A stretch of 64,000 nucleotides of DNA from an uncultured Prevotella sp. GTDB lineage: Bacteria; Bacteroidota; Bacteroidia; Bacteroidales; Bacteroidaceae. Positions 53,444 to 60,212 of the stretch are shown here, one piece after another. The notes beneath the pieces were generated by a model. The model saw only the letters and a list, made by a program, of their open reading frames with translations, was not told where the DNA came from and did no database searches. The translations under genes and the position numbers were made by a program. The stretch covers positions 1-64,000 of the forward strand of contig CAJOHJ010000010.1 in the NCBI GenBank assembly GCA_905234265.1. Direction: 5' to 3'. Each line of letters starts with the position of its first letter. Position 1 is the first letter of the stretch.

Positions 53444-54802
53444 CTACACTCCCGTGTAATTCCATGGCGTGATAGCCATCAGTTCCTGTTTAATTTCTTC
53501 GCTTACGTCTAAGTGGTTGATGAATTCATGAATAGTCTCTTCTGTCATTTTTGTGTTTGTACGCGTGAGAGCCTTCAGAGCCTCGTATGGGTTCGGATAA
53601 GCCTCACGGCGCAGAATAGTCTGTATGGCCTCGGCCACGACAGCCCATGTCTGGTCAAGATCCTGCTGCAGTTTCTCTTCGTTCAGTATCAATTTGCGCA
53701 GGCCTTTCAGAGTGCTTTGGATGGCTATCACGGAGTGGCCCATAGGCACGCCGACGTTGCGCAGCACCGTAGAGTCGGTGAGGTCGCGCTGCAGACGGCT
53801 TATCGGCAGTTTCTGCGACAGGAAGCCGAGGACGGCATTGGCCATTCCCATGTTGCCTTCTGAGTTTTCAAAGTCGATGGGGTTCACCTTGTGCGGCATG
53901 GCACTGCTGCCCACCTCGCCGGCCTTGATTTTCTGCTTGAAGTACTCCATGGAGATGTACATCCAGAAGTCGCGGTCGAGGTCGATGACGATGGTGTTAA
54001 TGCGGCGCATGGCATCGAAGATGGCTGCCAGATGGTCGTAGTTGCTGATTTGTGTGGTCCACTGCTCGCGCTCCAGTCCGAGACGCTCGCTGACAAACTT
54101 GTTGGCAAACTCGCGCCAGTCGTACTGCGGATATGCCACGTGGTGTGCGTTGAGATTGCCCGTGGCACCGCCGAACTTGGCAGTCACCGGCACGTCCTTG
54201 AGTGCGCGCAGCTGCTCTTCCAGACGGTATACGTAGACCATGATTTCCTTGCCCAAGCGTGTCGGCGAGGCCGGCTGACCGTGGGTCTTGGCAAGCATTG
54301 GCACCTGCTTCCACAGCTCTGCGTAGTCGTTCAGCTGCTCTATAAGCTCCTCCACCATCGGGCAGAAGACATCCTGCAGGGCCTCCTTGATGCTCAGTGG
54401 TACGCTGGTGTTGTTGATGTCCTGCGACGTGAGGCCGAAGTGTATGAACTCCTTGTACTGCGAGCTCTGAGGCTTCAGCAACGTGCTGTTGTCGATTTTC
54501 TCCTTGATGAAATACTCCACCGCCTTCACGTCGTGGTTGGTGGTCTGCTCGATTTCCTTCACGCGTGCAGCATCCTGCTCCGAGAAGTTGCGGTAGATGT
54601 CGCGCAGCGGCTCGAAGAGGCTCCTGTCGAAGTTCTCCAGCTGCGGCAGAGGCAGTTCGCAGAGTGCTATGAAGTACTCTATTTCCACTCGCACACGATA
54701 GCGGATAAGCGCATACTCAGAGAAATAGCCTGCCAGGCTCTCTGTCTTACCCCTGTAACGGCCATCAATAGGCGAGATGGCTGTCAAAGCGTCTAATTCC
54801 AT
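53444..54802 (-). CDS. purB: Adenylosuccinate lyase
   Basis: Catalyses two steps of purine synthesis (SAICAR to AICAR, adenylosuccinate to AMP); cytosolic homotetramer. The 452-aa protein shows ISPIDGRYRGKTESLAGYFS at the N-terminus, TNHDVKAVEYFIKEK, FGLTSQDINNTSVPL, KTHGQPASPTRLGKE and the fumarase/lyase signature GSSAMPHKVNPIDFENSEGN. The promoter box TACTTTTGC is at 54857-54865. The pseudouridine synthase and asnS genes follow closely, so the three are likely co-transcribed. Confidence 0.97.
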   Translation of the reverse strand: MELDALTAISPIDGRYRGKTESLAGYFSEYALIRYRVRVEIEYFIALCELPLPQLENFDRSLFEPLRDIYRNFSEQDAARVKEIEQTTNHDVKAVEYFIKEKIDNSTLLKPQSSQYKEFIHFGLTSQDINNTSVPLSIKEALQDVFCPMVEELIEQLNDYAELWKQVPMLAKTHGQPASPTRLGKEIMVYVYRLEEQLRALKDVPVTAKFGGATGNLNAHHVAYPQYDWREFANKFVSERLGLEREQWTTQISNYDHLAAIFDAMRRINTIVIDLDRDFWMYISMEYFKQKIKAGEVGSSAMPHKVNPIDFENSEGNMGMANAVLGFLSQKLPISRLQRDLTDSTVLRNVGVPMGHSVIAIQSTLKGLRKLILNEEKLQQDLDQTWAVVAEAIQTILRREAYPNPYEALKALTRTNTKMTEETIHEFINHLDVSEEIKQELMAITPWNYTGV

Positions 54803-54856
54803 GATGTTTCTTACCTTAAAAACGTTACTATATAGCTATATTTTCTCAAACGTGCT

Positions 54857-54865
54857 GCAAAAGTA
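54857..54865 (-). promoter_or_regulatory. purB operon promoter -7 box
   Basis: TACTTTTGC on the minus strand fits TAnnTTTG, about 55 bp before the purB ATG. Confidence 0.55.
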
Positions 54866-54937
54866 CACAGAAAAAATAAAATATAGAAAATAAAAAATAA
54901 AAATTTGCTGCCACCGACGGCTTTTTTTGATATTTAA

Positions 54938-54973
54938 CAAAAAAAGAGAGTCCCGACACTTTATTCGGAACTC
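54938..54973 (-). terminator. Terminator of tRNA-Val
   Basis: Stem GAGTTCCGA/TCGGGACTC (54948-54973) followed on the minus strand by TCTTTTTTTG. Confidence 0.8.
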
Positions 54974-54987
54974 TTTTTCCCTTTTTG

Positions 54988-55062
54988 TGGGCGCTGACGG
55001 ATTCGAACCGCCGACCCTCTGCTTGTAAGGCAGATGCTCTAAACCAGCTGAGCTAAGCGCCC
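54988..55062 (-). tRNA. tRNA-Val (anticodon TAC)
   Basis: Minus-strand cloverleaf: acceptor GGGCGCT/AGCGCCC, D-arm with AGCTCAGCTGGTTTAGAGC, anticodon loop CTTACAA (TAC), T-arm GGCGGTTCGAATCCGTC, discriminator A. A TACCTTTGC box precedes it and a terminator follows. Confidence 0.96.
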
Positions 55063-55081
55063 TTACTTTTCGTAAGCGGTT

Positions 55082-55090
55082 GCAAAGGTA
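55082..55090 (-). promoter_or_regulatory. tRNA-Val promoter -7 box
   Basis: TACCTTTGC on the minus strand, 20 bp before the tRNA 5' end. Confidence 0.6.
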
Positions 55091-55167
55091 TGAATGTTTT
55101 GCATAACCGCCAAATTTTTACCAAAACTTTTAACTGACGTTAACCTTTACGACATAATTAAGCATAG

Positions 55168-55242
55168 AAAATTATCTTACGGAGATAAAAAATTATCTTG
55201 CAGAGATAAAAAATTATCTTGCAGAGATAATTCCGTAACTTG
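55168..55242. repeat. 21-bp-family intergenic repeat array E
   Basis: Three to four units of the palindromic form AAATTATCTTGCAGAGATAA, ending in ATTCCGTAACTTGCA. It is smaller and more self-complementary than arrays B and F. Confidence 0.8.
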
Positions 55243-55350
55243 CACCATTATTCCAAATTTTCTTCTTGTTGACTAAGAAAATGTATACAAAATATTACAA
55301 AAATCCTCCTTTTTGCTGCAAAAATCACCCTCCGGAAGCACATTTTTCCA

Positions 55351-55359
55351 TACCTTTGC
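55351..55359 (+). promoter_or_regulatory. Promoter -7 box of the CE7-type esterase gene
   Basis: TACCTTTGC, 37 bp before ATG 55396; no clear -33 box. Confidence 0.55.
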
Positions 55360-55395
55360 AACCAAGAACAATACAACAGACAAAAAATCATCAAC

Positions 55396-56739
55396 ATGAA
55401 ATTCTCAGACATGAAACTGACCTTGCGGATGGCCGTGCTGCTGCTGGCCGTCCACTGTGCCGTGTGCGCATTTGCCGAGAACTATCCCTACCGCAGCGAC
55501 TATCTGTGGCTGACCGTGCCTAACCATGCCGACTGGCTCTACAAGACCGGCGAGAAAGCCAAGGTGGAGGTGAGCTTCTGCAGATACGGCATCCCGCAGG
55601 ACGTGGAGGTGAGCTACGAGATAGGCCCCGACATGCTGCCAGCCACCAGCAAGGGAAAGGTGCTGCTGAAGAACGGACGCGCAGTCATCGACATGGGTAC
55701 GCTGAAGCAGCCGGGCTTCCTCGACCTCAGGCTGAAGGCCACCGTCGACGGCAAGACCAGCGAGCATCACGTAAAGGTGGGCTTCTCGCCGGAACTGCTG
55801 AAGCCATACACGAAGAATCCTGCCGACTTCGACGACTTCTGGCAGAAGAAGCTGGAGGAAGCACGCAAGACTCCGCTGGCCGTGGAGTGCCACAAGGTGG
55901 AGAAATACTCTACCGACCAGTTCGACTGCTTCTTGCTGAAAATGCGCACCGACCGCCAGCACAGCATCTACGGCTACCTGACGAAGCCGAAGCAGGCACA
56001 GGCTGACAGCCAGTCGGCTGCGCGGAAATATCCCGTCGTGCTGTGTCCTCCGGGCGCCGGCATCAAGACCATCAAGGAGCCTATGCGCAATACTTACTAC
56101 GCAAAGAATGGCTTCATCCGCTTAGAAATGGAAATTCACGGCCTTAACCCGGAAATGACCGAGGAGCAGTTCCGCGAAATCTCCACAGCATTCTCCGGCG
56201 AGAACGGATACCTTGAGAACGGACTCGACAACCGCGACAACTACTACATGAAGCATGTCTACGTGGCCTGCCTGCGTGCCATCGACTACCTCTGCTCACT
56301 GCCCGAATGGGACGGCAGGAATGTCTTCGTGCAGGGCGGCAGCCAGGGCGGCGCACTGTCGCTCATCACGGCAGGACTGGACAGCCGCGTGACGGCCTGC
56401 GTGGCCAACCACCCGGCACTGAGCGACATGGCCGGATATGCCGAGAAGGGACGCACCGGAGGCTATCCGCACTTCGTACGCGAGAACCAGATGCTCACGG
56501 CTGAGAAAATCAGCACCATGCAATACTACGACGTGGTAAACTTTGCACGCCGCATAAAATGCCCTGTATACCTGACGTGGGGATATAACGACAATGTCTG
56601 TCCGCCAACGACAAGCTACATTGTCTGGAACCTCATCACTGCCCCCAAGGAGTCGCTCATCACCCCCATCAACGAGCATTGGACGACAACAGAGACGAAC
56701 TACGGCCAGATGCTGTGGCTGAAGAAGCAGGTGAAGTAA
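55396..56739 (+). CDS. Acetylxylan esterase-like protein (AXE1/CE7 family), exported
   Basis: A 447-aa exported alpha/beta hydrolase (signal MKLTLRMAVLLLAVHCAVCAFA, possibly starting at residue 6). An N-terminal Ig-like domain (to about residue 140) precedes the CE7 catalytic domain: FDDFWQKKLEEARKTPLAVE, LCPPGAGIKT, nucleophile GGSQGGALSLITAGLD (Ser about 316), Asp in LTWGYNDNVCPPTTSY and His in INEHWTT. CE7 enzymes remove acetyl groups from xylo-oligosaccharides or cephalosporin C. Its export suggests action on acetylated hemicellulose, fitting the GH31/GH95 genes. Confidence 0.9.
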   Translation: MKFSDMKLTLRMAVLLLAVHCAVCAFAENYPYRSDYLWLTVPNHADWLYKTGEKAKVEVSFCRYGIPQDVEVSYEIGPDMLPATSKGKVLLKNGRAVIDMGTLKQPGFLDLRLKATVDGKTSEHHVKVGFSPELLKPYTKNPADFDDFWQKKLEEARKTPLAVECHKVEKYSTDQFDCFLLKMRTDRQHSIYGYLTKPKQAQADSQSAARKYPVVLCPPGAGIKTIKEPMRNTYYAKNGFIRLEMEIHGLNPEMTEEQFREISTAFSGENGYLENGLDNRDNYYMKHVYVACLRAIDYLCSLPEWDGRNVFVQGGSQGGALSLITAGLDSRVTACVANHPALSDMAGYAEKGRTGGYPHFVRENQMLTAEKISTMQYYDVVNFARRIKCPVYLTWGYNDNVCPPTTSYIVWNLITAPKESLITPINEHWTTTETNYGQMLWLKKQVK

Positions 56740-56772
56740 AAAACAGGCCTGAGTTTATTGTACTCAGGCCTG
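56738..56772 (-). terminator. Terminator between esterase and flavodoxin genes
   Basis: A perfect 10-bp stem CAGGCCTGAG/CTCAGGCCTG (56744-56772), with TTTTTT following on the minus strand. It serves the flavodoxin gene and may also stop the convergent esterase transcript. Confidence 0.8.
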
Positions 56773-56781
56773 CAATGCTGT

Positions 56782-57426
56782 TTAAAAACCGATTTTCTTT
56801 AACCATTTCTCTACACGGGCCTTGCCGCTGCGGACATCGTGGCCGTAGATGGAGAATTCGCCAGTGACGGTGGCTTTGGGATAGGCCTTCTTGAGGTCGC
56901 TGACGCAGCGGCCGAGGCCGGAGCCTTCGTGAGTGGTGAAAGGAATGACGGTCTTGCCGCTGAGGTCGTACTTGGAGAAGAAGGTGAACATCACCTGCGG
57001 CCAAGTACCCCACCAGACGGGACCGCCGATGAAGATGGTCTCATAGGCATCAATGTTGTCGATGCTACCCTCAAAGGGCGGCAGTTCTCCCTTCTGCTGC
57101 TCTTCCTTGGCAAGGTCGCAGAGCGGCTGATAGGCCATGCCGTCATACTTTTTGGTCTTGATTTCAAACTGGGCTGCGCCTGTCAGCTCTGAGATGTAGT
57201 CGGCCACGATCTTCGTGTTGCCAACCTTGACGTTACCGACGGAATAGTTGTCGCCGGCATGCGAGAAGAACACCACAAGTGCCTTGCCTTTGGTGTTGAC
57301 TGCCTCTGCAGCAGGCTCTTCTGCAGCAGGCGCGCCTGCATTGGAGTCTGTCTTCTTGTTTCCGTTGCAAGCTGTCGACACCAGAAGGCACAGTGCCGAT
57401 GTCAGGATATACTTCAGTGATTTCAT
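56782..57426 (-). CDS. Flavodoxin-like protein with lipoprotein signal
   Basis: A 214-aa protein starting at ATG 57426, giving MKSLKYILTSALCLLVSTAC with a lipid-attachment Cys, then an Ala/Glu-rich linker. The flavodoxin domain (about residues 45-214) shows LVVFFSHAGDNYSVGNVKVG (phosphate loop), YETIFIGGPVWWGTWPQ and GKTVIPFTTHEGSGLGRCVS. Flavodoxins bind FMN and carry electrons in the cytosol; a lipid-anchored extracytoplasmic form is less usual and may serve an envelope redox pathway, which is inference. The upstream AATTGAGA repeats and the alcohol dehydrogenase stop lie 58 bp away on the same strand. Confidence 0.85.
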   Translation of the reverse strand: MKSLKYILTSALCLLVSTACNGNKKTDSNAGAPAAEEPAAEAVNTKGKALVVFFSHAGDNYSVGNVKVGNTKIVADYISELTGAAQFEIKTKKYDGMAYQPLCDLAKEEQQKGELPPFEGSIDNIDAYETIFIGGPVWWGTWPQVMFTFFSKYDLSGKTVIPFTTHEGSGLGRCVSDLKKAYPKATVTGEFSIYGHDVRSGKARVEKWLKKIGF

Positions 57427-57482
57427 GTCAATTCTCAATTCTAAATTCTCAACTTTCAATTCTTAATTCTCAACTCTCAATT
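57427..57482 (-). repeat. AATTGAGAATTG simple-repeat tract
   Basis: Five to six degenerate copies, read on the minus strand as AATTGAGAATTTAGAATTGA. They fill the gap between the alcohol dehydrogenase and flavodoxin genes; same family as 47747-47803. Confidence 0.75.
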
Positions 57483-57484
57483 AC

Positions 57485-58648
57485 TTACAGGCTTTCCACA
57501 AGGATTTTCCTTATATCCTGCTCGCTCAGAGGCACGTAGGCATTCTCCAGACCTTCGTTGACGGCAATGTGGTGAGCCATCTCGTCGATGCGGCTGTCGT
57601 CGATGCCGACTTCGCGCAGGTGCATGGGGATATTGATGCTCTCGAAAAAGCGGTAGGTGGCGTCGATGGCCTGCTCGGCAATGGCCTGCTTGGGCTGCGA
57701 GGCGTCGATGCCGAAGACATTGATGCCGTACTTCACGAAACGGTCGATGGTCTTGTCGCTGAGTATGTGGCGCATCCAGCGCGGAGTGATGATGGCCAGT
57801 CCTTCGCCGTGGGTAATGTCGTAGTAGGCAGAAAGGGCATGCTCAATGGCGTGGCAGGGCCAGCCGGAGTAGCTGTTGCCCAGCGACAGGATGCCGTTGC
57901 AGCCGTAGGTGCAGCAGAGCATCATTTCAGCGCGTGCGGTATAGTCCTCGGGATTGTCCAGGCACTTGCGGGCATTCACCATGAGCGAGCGCAGCATTGA
58001 CTCGCAGAAACCGTCGTTGAGCAGCGTGGTGTCGGCAGCGAAGTACTGCTCGATGGTGTGGTTCATGGCGTCGGCACAGCCTGCAGCCGTCTGCTTCTTT
58101 GAGACGCTGAACGTGTAGACAGGGTCGAGGATGGAGCAGACGGGAAAGAGCAGCGGGTCCATGTAGCCAATCTTGTCGTTCGTCTCCGTGCGGGAGATGA
58201 CGCCTCCGCAGTCGTATTCGCTGCCCGTGGCGGCCAGCGTAAGAATGTCGACGATGGGCAGTGCGGCCTGCGCCTTGGCCTTGTAGGTGATGAGGTCCCA
58301 GGGGTCGCCGTCGTACTTGGCTCCTGCGGCAATGGCTTTCGAGCAGTCAAGCACGGAGCCGCCGCCGACAGCCAATATGACGTCGATGCCGTCTTCCTTG
58401 CAGATGCGAACGCCTTCCAGCACGCTGGGGTCGTACTTCGGATTGGGCTGGATGCCAGGGAGTTCGAAGATTTCGAAATCCTTCAAGAGTTCCTTCACGC
58501 GGTCGTAGAGACCAAGTTTCTTGATGCTGCCGCCACCATAGGTCAGCAACACGCGCTTGCCGAGAGGACGCATCACCTCCGGAAGCTTTGCAATCGACTC
58601 CTTGCCAAAGATGAGGCGAGTCGGGGTCATGTAATCAAAATTCTGCAT
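57485..58648 (-). CDS. Iron-containing alcohol dehydrogenase (NAD(P)H-dependent)
   Basis: A 387-aa type III alcohol dehydrogenase, likely a butanol- or aldehyde-reducing enzyme. Motifs: MQNFDYMTPTRLIFGKESIA, LLTYGGGSIKKLG, ILAVGGGSVLDCSKAIAAGA, and the metal-binding histidines in ADAMNHTIEQYF and WPCHAIEHALSAYYDITHGE. ATG 58648 is chosen because the promoter box TATCTTTGC lies at 58690-58698, downstream of the longer ORF's start. It is followed by the lipoprotein flavodoxin gene after a repeat tract and is divergent from the MaoC-like gene. Confidence 0.93.
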   Translation of the reverse strand: MQNFDYMTPTRLIFGKESIAKLPEVMRPLGKRVLLTYGGGSIKKLGLYDRVKELLKDFEIFELPGIQPNPKYDPSVLEGVRICKEDGIDVILAVGGGSVLDCSKAIAAGAKYDGDPWDLITYKAKAQAALPIVDILTLAATGSEYDCGGVISRTETNDKIGYMDPLLFPVCSILDPVYTFSVSKKQTAAGCADAMNHTIEQYFAADTTLLNDGFCESMLRSLMVNARKCLDNPEDYTARAEMMLCCTYGCNGILSLGNSYSGWPCHAIEHALSAYYDITHGEGLAIITPRWMRHILSDKTIDRFVKYGINVFGIDASQPKQAIAEQAIDATYRFFESINIPMHLREVGIDDSRIDEMAHHIAVNEGLENAYVPLSEQDIRKILVESL

Positions 58649-58689
58649 AATATTTATAGTAGCCTCTGTATTGTAGGGCTTTCCTGACG

Positions 58690-58698
58690 GCAAAGATA
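58690..58698 (-). promoter_or_regulatory. Promoter -7 box of the alcohol dehydrogenase gene
   Basis: TATCTTTGC on the minus strand, about 42 bp before ATG 58648. Confidence 0.55.
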
Positions 58699-58774
58699 GT
58701 GACTTTTCTGCTATCAACGGTAATAAAAATTACAGTTTTTGTTACCATTTTTACGGAATAATACGGATTATTGC

Positions 58775-58783
58775 TACCTTTGC
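58775..58783 (+). promoter_or_regulatory. Promoter -7 box of the MaoC-like gene
   Basis: TACCTTTGC followed by TGAGTAAAACAGC, sharing the TACCTTTGCTGAG start with the distal fucP promoter. An ACACATTATTA leader then runs up to ATG 58841. Confidence 0.6.
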
Positions 58784-58840
58784 TGAGTAAAACAGCAAAA
58801 CTGCGCGAACTTTCTTACACATTATTAATATATATATACT

Positions 58841-59305
58841 ATGGGAAAATTAGTCATCAACTCATACGATGAGTTTGCCGCCCATCTGGGCGAAGAGTTA
58901 GGCAAATCAGAATGGCTGCTGGTCGACCAGGACAGAATAAACCTGTTTGCCGACGCCACGCTGGACCACCAGTGGATTCACGTCGACGTGGAGCGCGCCA
59001 AGGAGGAGAGTCCCTACAAGTCGACCATTGCTCACGGCTACCTGACACTAAGCCTGCTGCCTTACATGTGGGACCAGATTATCGAGGTGAACAATATCAA
59101 GATGCTGGTGAACTACGGCATGAACGATATGCGCTTCGGACAGCCGGTAATCACCGGCAGCCGCGTCCGTCTGGTGACAAAGCTGCACAGCATTCAGAAC
59201 CTGCGCGGCATCTGCAAGGCCGAGATAAAGTTCACCATCGAAATAGAAGGACAGCGCAAGCCGGCACTCGAAGGCATTGCTGCTTTCCTCTACTACTTCG
59301 TCTGA
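58841..59305 (+). CDS. MaoC-like (hot-dog fold) dehydratase
   Basis: A 154-aa protein of the R-hydratase/MaoC family, which hydrates enoyl-CoA-type substrates. Motifs: VDQDRINLFADATLDHQWIH (catalytic Asp/His region), KSTIAHGYLTLSLLP (the hot-dog helix) and NDMRFGQPVITGSRVRL. The substrate is unknown. The AT-rich leader ACACATTATTAATATATAT abuts its ATG. It is divergent from the iron alcohol dehydrogenase and convergent with the HAD gene. Confidence 0.93.
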   Translation: MGKLVINSYDEFAAHLGEELGKSEWLLVDQDRINLFADATLDHQWIHVDVERAKEESPYKSTIAHGYLTLSLLPYMWDQIIEVNNIKMLVNYGMNDMRFGQPVITGSRVRLVTKLHSIQNLRGICKAEIKFTIEIEGQRKPALEGIAAFLYYFV

Positions 59306-59349
59306 CACCGTCACCGCCCGCACCGGGAAAAACACCGGGTGCGGAGAAA

Positions 59350-59500
59350 AAAGATTATCTCTGCAAGTTATTTTCGTAACATGCAGAGATATTTTTTTAT
59401 CTCACAGAGATAATTCCGTAACATGCAGAGATAATTTCGTAACATGCAGAGATAATTTCGTAACATGCAGAGATAATTTTTTATCTCACAGAGATATTTT
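59350..59500. repeat. 21-bp-family intergenic repeat array F
   Basis: About seven units, mostly GAGATAATTTCG then TAACATGCA in tandem, with TTTTTTATCTCACAGAGATA palindromic units at both ends. It fills the gap between convergent MaoC-like and HAD genes. Confidence 0.9.
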
Positions 59501-59501
59501 T

Positions 59502-60131
59502 TTAACCCTTCAGAGCTTCGAAGACTGACTGCCGCCAGTCTTCGTTGTTCCTTGGGCAGAGAGTGCGAATGCCAAGGGCCGCGGCGGCAGCACAGTTGGC
59601 AGGGCTGTCGTCAACGAAGAGCGTCTCCCCGGCAAGTGCCTGCTGGCCGTCAAGCATCATCTGGAAGATTTCCCTTGAAGGCTTCATGACGCCACACTCA
59701 TAGCTGAGAAACATACGGTCGAAGTAATGACTGATGGGATGGCCGTGGCCGTCGAAAGCGGTACTGTCGGCCCACTGCATCATAAACGGATTGGTATTCG
59801 ACAGCAGGCAGACCTTATAGCCCTGACTGCGCAGAGCGGTAATGGCATCGAGATTGCGCTGAGGAACATGGTCGACATAGCCATGCCAGGCCCTGAAGCA
59901 CTCGTCGTGCGTCAGCTGCCGACCGACAATGGCACTCAGCTGCCGCCGGAACTCATCGGCACCGATGACGCCCTGCTCCAGGTCGGCAAAAATGCCACGC
60001 TGCTGAAAGGCATCAAGCCGCTGGCGCGCATCGCTGAGACCTATGCCCTCGAAGGTCTTTATGGCCCCCTCAAGGCTCAAAGCCAGCACCACGCCTCCCA
60101 AGTCGAAGGCTATATTGTTGATTTTCTCCAT
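59502..60131 (-). CDS. HAD-family phosphatase (subclass IA)
   Basis: A 209-aa haloacid-dehalogenase-type phosphatase. Motif I is IAFDLGGVVLAL near the N-terminus, motif II is the SNTN segment in CLLSNTNPFM, motif III the Lys in CGVMKPSREIF, and motif IV FVDDSPANCAAA. A helical cap lies between motifs I and II (about residues 16-80). The DLGGVV form is common in sugar-phosphate and FMN/nucleotide phosphatases; no substrate can be assigned. ATG 60131 precedes motif I by ten residues; the longer ORF start would run into the secDF terminator. Confidence 0.9.
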   Translation of the reverse strand: MEKINNIAFDLGGVVLALSLEGAIKTFEGIGLSDARQRLDAFQQRGIFADLEQGVIGADEFRRQLSAIVGRQLTHDECFRAWHGYVDHVPQRNLDAITALRSQGYKVCLLSNTNPFMMQWADSTAFDGHGHPISHYFDRMFLSYECGVMKPSREIFQMMLDGQQALAGETLFVDDSPANCAAAAALGIRTLCPRNNEDWRQSVFEALKG

Positions 60132-60149
60132 AACATTAATATGTAATAT

Positions 60150-60184
60150 CAAAGAAAAGCCCACTTCCGTGACAGAAGTGGGCT
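60150..60184 (-). terminator. Terminator of secDF
   Basis: A 10-bp stem AGCCCACTTC/GAAGTGGGCT (60158-60184), followed on the minus strand by TTTCTTTG. Confidence 0.75.
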
Positions 60185-60212
60185 GCATAAGTATTGCTAT
60201 CTACTGGCGGCA

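Larger units (their letters stand above)
55063..55395. other. Intergenic region between tRNA-Val and the CE7-type esterase gene
   Basis: It contains the tRNA promoter, repeat array E and the esterase gene promoter. An ORF running through the repeats (55094-55276) is repeat-derived and not a gene. Confidence 0.65.

Noticed and set aside
55094..55276. Small ORF through repeat array E
   Set aside because: The peptide is made of repeat-derived units; it lacks independent coding signals.
59350..59500. CRISPR-like array
   Set aside because: The repeats are contiguous 21-bp units with no unique spacers, and no cas gene is in the window.
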